Below are positions 7,162 to 10,906 of a stretch of 10,906 nt of DNA, piece after piece; position 1 is the stretch's first letter, and each line of letters starts with the position of its first letter. A model generated the notes under the pieces. That model did no database searches and was not told where the DNA came from. It saw only the letters and a program-made list of their open reading frames with translations. The translations under genes were made by a program, and so were the position numbers. The stretch is from positions 1 through 10,906 of the forward strand of contig JAFDJC010000093.1 of the NCBI GenBank assembly GCA_019307665.1, given 5' to 3'. This DNA is from Deltaproteobacteria bacterium. Its GTDB lineage: Bacteria > Desulfobacterota > Desulfobacteria > Desulfobacterales > SURF-7.

Positions 7162-7551
7162 TTATTTTTTAACGTATACTCCGCGTTTTGTTGTTTTAAT
7201 TTGCCCTCTTTTTGAAAGTTTGTAAACAGCGTTGCTGATCTGTCTTGATGCAAGTTTTGTTTTATCCTTGATCTCGCTGATGGTGATACCTTTCCTTGTC
7301 TTTTTAATTGCAGTAAAAACTGCATCGATAACCGAAGATGCCTGTGCAGTCGCAGCTTTTGTTTTGACGGTTTTTTTAGTTGCAGTAGCTTTTGCTTTCT
7401 TTTTGACGGTTTTTTTAGTTGCAGCAGCCTTTGCTTTTTTTTTAGGTGCTTTTTTGAGTTTGTCAAGTTCATTTGATGCAGCCTTGAACTGCTTGGAAAG
7501 TTTTTGAAGCGCGTCAGAGATTGATATCAGCGTACTCTGTACCTTTTTCAT
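7162..7551 (-). CDS. Small Lys/Ala-rich histone-H1-like DNA-binding protein with C-terminal winged-helix-like domain
   Basis: 129 residues in three parts. Residues 1-31 form a likely amphipathic helix or short coiled coil (LISISDALQKLSKQFKAA). Residues 32-68 are very basic and low in complexity, built from a 13-residue repeat (KAKAAATKKTVKK, then KAKATATKKTVKT, then a partial copy), like eukaryotic H1 tails and bacterial H1-like proteins. Residues 72-129 look like a small winged helix: ITISEIKDKTKLASRQISNAVYKL for the helices and GQIKTTKRGVYVKK for the wing. The likely role is nucleoid-associated or regulatory DNA binding in the cytoplasm, with the tail giving nonspecific affinity. The start is fixed by AGGAGG nine bases upstream. 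It has its own promoter and is followed by a hairpin terminator, so it is probably monocistronic, with possible readthrough into the M16 cluster. Target sites and specific function are unknown. Confidence 0.8.
   Translation of the reverse strand: MKKVQSTLISISDALQKLSKQFKAASNELDKLKKAPKKKAKAAATKKTVKKKAKATATKKTVKTKAATAQASSVIDAVFTAIKKTRKGITISEIKDKTKLASRQISNAVYKLSKRGQIKTTKRGVYVKK
7366..7443 (-). repeat. 39-bp in-frame tandem repeat inside the H1-like gene
   Basis: Two near-identical 39-bp units start at 7366 and 7405 on the plus strand (both begin GACGGTTTTTTTAGTTGCAG) and encode 13 residues each. A degraded partial copy lies just before 7366. The period is a multiple of three, so gain or loss of a unit would change only the length of the basic tail. 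Confidence 0.85.
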
Positions 7552-7560
7552 TGTGGATTA

Positions 7561-7566
7561 CCTCCT
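7561..7566 (-). promoter_or_regulatory. Consensus Shine-Dalgarno of the H1-like gene
   Basis: AGGAGG, within AAAGGAGGTAA on the minus strand, nine bases before the ATG at 7551. It is the strongest ribosome binding site in the window and suggests abundant expression. Confidence 0.85.
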
Positions 7567-7599
7567 TTGTAAATTATTTATTGGCTGAATTATTTTTTA

Positions 7600-7628
7600 C
7601 TTCTACTATAAAGATAGTGAAAAGTCAA
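7600..7628 (-). promoter_or_regulatory. Sigma-70-type promoter of the H1-like gene
   Basis: On the minus strand TTGACT (7623-7628, 5 of 6 consensus) is followed after 17 bases by TAGAAG (7600-7605, 4 of 6). This predicts a transcript start near 7593 and a leader of about 40 bases. The -35 directly abuts the 12-bp repeat array. Confidence 0.55.
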
Positions 7629-7630
7629 CA

Positions 7631-7666
7631 GATTATCTGTCTGATTATCTGTCTGATTATCTGTTT
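7631..7666. repeat. Three 12-bp tandem direct repeats upstream of the H1-like gene promoter
   Basis: GATTATCTGTCT occurs at 7631-7642 and 7643-7654, and GATTATCTGTTT at 7655-7666, with no spacer between copies. The array starts two bases upstream of the predicted -35. Each ATCTG resembles one arm of an odd dyad (AGATTATCT in the first copy). Phased 12-bp copies suggest cooperative binding by a regulator, possibly the encoded H1-like protein itself. Confidence 0.7.
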
Positions 7667-7833
7667 GTTGAAGGAATAATGGATTCGAAAGAAACAATTT
7701 ACTGAAAGCTCGAAAAGAATATAAGATATGAGCCAATCAGTGTTGAAATCTTTTGTTGAATTAATGATTGCAGTCTGGTATCCATCTACGGATCGGAAGG
7801 CTAATTGTTTAATTGAAATAGCAGGGAGGCGTC

Positions 7834-8502
7834 ATGAAGATTCCAATTTTATATTTATTTACGACTTCCCCTTTTGATAGCCTGATAGAACATTCTGAAA
7901 AAGTGAAGGAGTGTACATGGGCGTTTCAACAGGCGATAGAATGTCATGTCTCTGAAAGATGCGAAACTTTTGAAGGACATAGACAGGAAGTCGCAAAATT
8001 TAAAAATGAAGCAGATATAATTAAGGAGTTAATTTGTAGTGATATTTCTGCCCGTGCTATATTACCGGTTAATAAATTTCAATTGTTGATGTATTTAAAG
8101 GCGCAAAATAATATTATTGATGCAGTTGTTGGCTCACTCAATTGGTTGTCACATAGGGATGATCCGGGTATTCCGAAAGAACTCAAGAAGGAAGTTTTCC
8201 TGCTCGTCGATGCTGTTATTGAACCGATAGAAGAATTGAGCAGTATGCTGGCAGAGGCAAAAACATATTTCAGGAAGTTTTCCAGAAAAAAAAGGGCTCA
8301 CGTAAAAAATATTATTATTAACATTTGCCAAAAAAAGCACGAAGCCGATAAAGCCGAAGATATCTTAAAACACAGGGTTTTTTCTCTATGTCTGGATTCT
8401 GTTATCGTTTTTCACATGGTAAGGCTTTCTGAAATAATCGGAGCAGTTGCAGACCACGCAGAGAACGCAGGGGATATAATGAGGGCTATGATAGCAAGAT
8501 AA
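7834..8502 (+). CDS. DUF47/PhoU-like protein (TIGR00153-type)
   Basis: 222 residues, all-helical in appearance, and cytoplasmic (no signal peptide or membrane segment beyond a short hydrophobic start). Family-like landmarks are NEADIIKEL at 58-66, QNNIIDAV at 91-98, KKHEADKAED at 167-176, and the closing LSEIIGAVADHAENAGDIMRAM block (198-219), whose D207, E210 and D214 match the acidic metal-binding pattern of PhoU-type helices. DUF47 proteins are usually encoded beside a PiT low-affinity phosphate transporter and are thought to regulate it. No transporter gene adjoins it here on either side. The ATG is preceded by GGGAGG with four bases between. The gene points away from the H1-like gene, with 282 bp between starts, and converges on the zinc-ribbon gene with a 4-bp gap. 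Family assignment is firm; the role without a partner is open. Confidence 0.85.
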   Translation: MKIPILYLFTTSPFDSLIEHSEKVKECTWAFQQAIECHVSERCETFEGHRQEVAKFKNEADIIKELICSDISARAILPVNKFQLLMYLKAQNNIIDAVVGSLNWLSHRDDPGIPKELKKEVFLLVDAVIEPIEELSSMLAEAKTYFRKFSRKKRAHVKNIIINICQKKHEADKAEDILKHRVFSLCLDSVIVFHMVRLSEIIGAVADHAENAGDIMRAMIAR

Positions 8503-8506
8503 ACAA

Positions 8507-8725
8507 TCACCTAAAGAAACCCCACCAAATAAAATATATTAACGCTATCCACAGGATAATGGTCGTCAGATAGCCGGACCAGTTGATTGGCTTTTTAGCC
8601 AGACCGTGTTGGTTGGCCTCACCTAGTTTTTGATTGCAGGAAGGGCATTTTGTTGAACTGAGAGTCATTTTTGTCAGGCACTCAGGGCAACGTTTGTATC
8701 TGATTGCGACCTCATCTTTATTCAT
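8507..8725 (-). CDS. Small zinc-ribbon protein with one C-terminal membrane helix
   Basis: 72 residues. C13 and C16 (CPEC) and C27 and C30 (CPSC) make a four-Cys zinc ribbon. A polar linker follows, then a single membrane helix at about 51-70 (YLTTIILWIALIYFIWW), a layout that would leave the ribbon in the cytoplasm if the N-terminus is inside. Such small tail-anchored zinc ribbons are common and mostly uncharacterised; I do not assign a function. GGGAG stands about 12 bases before the ATG. It starts 64 bp after the ppiD stop in the same direction with no hairpin between, so it could be cotranscribed with ppiD. Its stop almost touches that of the convergent DUF47 gene. Confidence 0.75.
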   Translation of the reverse strand: MNKDEVAIRYKRCPECLTKMTLSSTKCPSCNQKLGEANQHGLAKKPINWSGYLTTIILWIALIYFIWWGFFR

Positions 8726-8789
8726 ATTACTATTTATCTCCCGAATTTTATGTCTACACTCAAAATCACAAAACGGTTTTAACCATAAG

Positions 8790-10682
8790 CTACAGGAATT
8801 CTTTTTTAATGGATATTTCGCTTTTTTCTTTTAAGCCAGCCAGCCATTTTTCAAAAACTCTGTTTTTCTTCTGCATGAGAAGATTTTTTGAAACTGAGTT
8901 TTTTTCTTTTTCAAATTCTTCAAGGGCAGGCTTTTTTCTGTCTTTAAACCTGATGACATAATATCCCTCCACACCTTCAACGATTGTTTCGGGCAAGCTG
9001 TTCTTTCCGGAAAGTTTGAAAGCATTTTTATTTATTTCCTGTTCCCGACCTACTTCAGGTACCGGATCATGGCGCTTGAAAAATCCTGTTGAGATTATTT
9101 TTATGTTCAATTTAGCACTTTCCTTTTTCAGATCTTCTCCGCTTTTTAATGCAGACAGAAATGCTTCGGCATCTTCCTTTGCTTTCTTTTTCTGTTTTTC
9201 TTTAATCACGTCTTTTTCGATTTTTACTTTTACCTCTTCGAAAGGTGATACACCGGCAGGATTTTTCTCAACAACCTGTAAAAGGTAAAACCCGTCTTTA
9301 ACTTCCAGAACATCGCTTACTTGGTCTTGGAGCAAAGCAAATGCCGCTTTTGAAAAGATGTCACGGCCTACTATTATTTTTTTTGGGCCAATACGTGTAA
9401 AGAAATCCGTCGTTAGCAGTTCAAGACCTTTATCCTCCGCTGTGCGTATGAGGTCGTCACCTTCAAACGACATTTCAAATACAGACGTAGCCTCGTCATA
9501 AGCTGCGGTTTTGGCTTTTTGGTTAAGAAGCGTATCTGTAATTTTATTTTTTACTTCATCAAGGGGAGATGAATAAGCATCATTTACTTTTTCCACTCTA
9601 ATAATATGCCATCCGAACTTTGTGCGGACTGGTTCGCTAACCTCTCCGGCACTCATAAAAAATGCTTTATCCGAAAACGGTTTTACCATGGTTTCTTTTT
9701 TAAATGTTCCCAGGTGACCGCCATTTGTTTTGCTTGGACCTTCAGAATATTTTTTCGCAAGTTCGGCAAACGTCTTATTCCCTTTTTTCACTTTTTCAAG
9801 AATATCGAGGGTTTTTTGTTTAGCCTTTTCAATGGTCTCGTCATCGGCAGCCTGATCAACCTTGACCAGTATGTGGCGGGCTTCAACAGTTTTGGCGTTA
9901 TAAAAGTCGTCCTTGTTGTCCTGATAATAAAGATTTATTTCGTCATCTGAAACGTTGACTTTCGATTTATATTTGCTGGAGGGGAAACTGACATATCTTG
10001 CCTTTACTTCTGGTTTTGTTTGGTACTTTGTTTGGTTTTTTTCATAATAATCTTTGAGTTCATCTGATTCAGCATTGATGTCAGCGTAATTTGCAGGTAG
10101 AAATTGCACGACATCAAGGTCGACAAGAGCATTTTCCCAATTGAACCATTCAAGGGTTTCAGCATTCGAGACCCTGGCGTTTCCTGTGATGAAGTTTCTA
10201 AGCTTTTCACTAAGGAGCATTTTCTTCTGGTCTATTTCAAATTCAGCGGGTTCAAGTTTTAGTCTGTTTAATAAAAAGGTGTATCTGTCGACATCGAATC
10301 GGCCTGCAGTCTGAAACGCCTTCATATTGAGGATGGATTCAGACAACTCTTCATCCGTGACTTTGAGTCTGAGATTCTCAGCTTTCCGGAGAATGATTTT
10401 TTCTTGAACAAGATTATCTATTGCACGCTGCTTCAGATTGAACATTTTAATCATGTTATCGTCCAGTCTGTTGCCATACTGACTGTGAAACCGGTCAAGG
10501 ATATTGCGGTATACTTTCTGATATTCATCATAGCTTATGGGTTCTCCGTTAACCGACGCAATTTTATTGACCTTATCCTCTCTGAATGATCCGACTCCCA
10601 TAAAAACAAACGCCAGGACAATAATTCCAAGAAGAATTTTTATCATAAACGACGAAGCGTTTTCTCGCATTGTTCTGAGCAT
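8790..10682 (-). CDS. ppiD: PpiD-like periplasmic folding factor with SurA N-domain and parvulin domain
   Basis: 630 residues, the usual PpiD length. A single membrane helix at about 13-31 (IKILLGIIVLAFVFMGVG) anchors the protein with the bulk in the periplasm. Residues 36-190 form the SurA/trigger-factor-like chaperone region (VNGEPISYDEYQKVY and following). Residues 266-366 are one parvulin domain with the family landmarks ARHILV (H270), NGGHLG (320-325), F336 and FGWHI (H359). A second helical and parvulin-remnant region (about 385-560) completes the chaperone core. PpiD acts at the SecYEG exit and assists folding of exported proteins; isomerase activity is weak or absent in E. coli PpiD. 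AAGGA seven bases before the ATG sets the start, and a sigma-70 promoter lies 50-80 bp upstream. The exported M16 cluster elsewhere in the window is not in its operon. Confidence 0.93.
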   Translation of the reverse strand: MLRTMRENASSFMIKILLGIIVLAFVFMGVGSFREDKVNKIASVNGEPISYDEYQKVYRNILDRFHSQYGNRLDDNMIKMFNLKQRAIDNLVQEKIILRKAENLRLKVTDEELSESILNMKAFQTAGRFDVDRYTFLLNRLKLEPAEFEIDQKKMLLSEKLRNFITGNARVSNAETLEWFNWENALVDLDVVQFLPANYADINAESDELKDYYEKNQTKYQTKPEVKARYVSFPSSKYKSKVNVSDDEINLYYQDNKDDFYNAKTVEARHILVKVDQAADDETIEKAKQKTLDILEKVKKGNKTFAELAKKYSEGPSKTNGGHLGTFKKETMVKPFSDKAFFMSAGEVSEPVRTKFGWHIIRVEKVNDAYSSPLDEVKNKITDTLLNQKAKTAAYDEATSVFEMSFEGDDLIRTAEDKGLELLTTDFFTRIGPKKIIVGRDIFSKAAFALLQDQVSDVLEVKDGFYLLQVVEKNPAGVSPFEEVKVKIEKDVIKEKQKKKAKEDAEAFLSALKSGEDLKKESAKLNIKIISTGFFKRHDPVPEVGREQEINKNAFKLSGKNSLPETIVEGVEGYYVIRFKDRKKPALEEFEKEKNSVSKNLLMQKKNRVFEKWLAGLKEKSEISIKKEFL

Positions 10683-10732
10683 AATTAAATCCTTATTCCT
10701 GCATATTAAAATAGGCTTTCAGTAAACATCTT

Positions 10733-10761
10733 CTTGTATTTTTTAAGTTTAATTTTGTCAA
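10733..10761 (-). promoter_or_regulatory. Sigma-70-type promoter of ppiD
   Basis: On the minus strand a perfect TTGACA (10756-10761) is followed after 17 bases by TACAAG (10733-10738, 4 of 6). The leader to the ppiD ATG would be about 45 bases. Confidence 0.6.
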
Positions 10762-10792
10762 CCTGCAATTCATATGCGGCTGTAATTTTATA

Positions 10793-10821
10793 TTGACACA
10801 GGCATGGCTTTTTTGTAAAAA
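10793..10821 (+). promoter_or_regulatory. Sigma-70-type promoter of tRNA-Ala
   Basis: A perfect TTGACA (10793-10798), a 17-base spacer and TAAAAA (10816-10821, 4 of 6) lie just before the tRNA. A GCCC discriminator-like stretch (10825-10828) follows, as is common at stable-RNA promoters. The 5' leader would be only about six bases. Confidence 0.6.
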
Positions 10822-10833
10822 ATAGCCCTTTAT

Positions 10834-10906
10834 GGGGCTGTAGCTCAGATGGGAGAGCGCATGACTGGCAGTCATGAGGTCAGGGGTTCGATCCCCCTCA
10901 GCTCCA
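10834..10906 (+). tRNA. tRNA-Ala (anticodon GGC)
   Basis: All cloverleaf parts fit in 73 bases: acceptor GGGGCTG/CAGCTCC (one G-T wobble), D stem GCTC/GAGC, anticodon stem CATGA/TCATG with loop CTGGCAG giving anticodon GGC (reads GCC/GCU), variable loop AGGTC, T stem AGGGG/CCCCT with TTCGATC loop, and discriminator A. The window ends at base 73, so an encoded CCA cannot be judged. Confidence 0.97.

Noticed and set aside
7631..7666. Possible small CRISPR array
   Set aside because: The three 12-bp units are contiguous with no spacers, and no cas gene is present.
7667..7833. Promoter for the DUF47 gene (TTGAAT, 17 bases, TATCCA)
   Set aside because: The -10 matches only 3 of 6 consensus bases; not distinguishable from background in A+T-rich DNA.
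9606..9950. 114-codon plus-strand open frame opposite ppiD
   Set aside because: Antisense to the parvulin domain; its Phe/Ile-rich translation is the expected reflection of a Lys/Glu-rich gene.
10693..10875. 60-codon minus-strand open frame overlapping the tRNA
   Set aside because: It runs through the tRNA-Ala gene and both divergent promoters and has no protein-like features.

Overview
The window looks like chromosome of a sulfate-reducing Desulfobacterota (deltaproteobacterium). The best lineage clue is the left edge: a five-CxxCH membrane-anchored cytochrome followed by a Tat-exported molybdopterin-oxidoreductase-like protein. This is the gene order and domain make-up of the start of the Qrc (menaquinone reductase) complex typical of sulfate reducers. 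The rest is A+T-rich, Gram-negative in character (PpiD, many exported proteins), with no phage or insertion-sequence genes. The lineage is an inference from gene content.

Layout. 1-2479 (minus): qrcA then qrcB, the latter cut by the window edge. 2480-2597: intergenic, with a Rho-independent terminator for the upstream cluster and a 14-bp palindrome. 2598-7053 (minus): three tightly spaced genes for predicted exported proteins, transcribed in the order M16 metallopeptidase, FGE/SUMF1-domain protein, papain-fold protein resembling N-terminal-glutamine amidohydrolase (NTAQ1). 7083-7140: a large hairpin with a T-run between this cluster and the next gene upstream. 7162-7551 (minus): a small Lys/Ala-rich DNA-binding protein with a histone-H1-like tail, preceded by a consensus ribosome binding site, a plausible sigma-70 promoter and three perfect 12-bp tandem repeats abutting the -35. 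7667-7833 holds nothing I can defend. 7834-8502 (plus): a DUF47/PhoU-like protein. 8507-8725 (minus): a 72-residue zinc-ribbon membrane protein, with its stop only 4 bp from that of the DUF47 gene. 8790-10682 (minus): a PpiD-like periplasmic folding factor. 10683-10833: divergent promoters for ppiD and for a tRNA-Ala(GGC) gene at 10834-10906.

How the genes may work together. QrcA and QrcB would pass electrons from periplasmic cytochrome c to the menaquinone pool. PpiD is housekeeping envelope quality control. The most unusual part is the M16 / SUMF1-like / NTAQ1-like trio. All three carry signal peptides and are separated by about 20 and 56 bp (or 23 bp with the longer start of the last gene), which suggests an exported protein- or peptide-processing module. 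The NTAQ1-like assignment rests on a conserved Cys/His/Asp motif set. The SUMF1-like protein appears to lack the catalytic Cys pair of true formylglycine-generating enzyme. The joint function is a hypothesis; no substrate or precursor peptide is visible.
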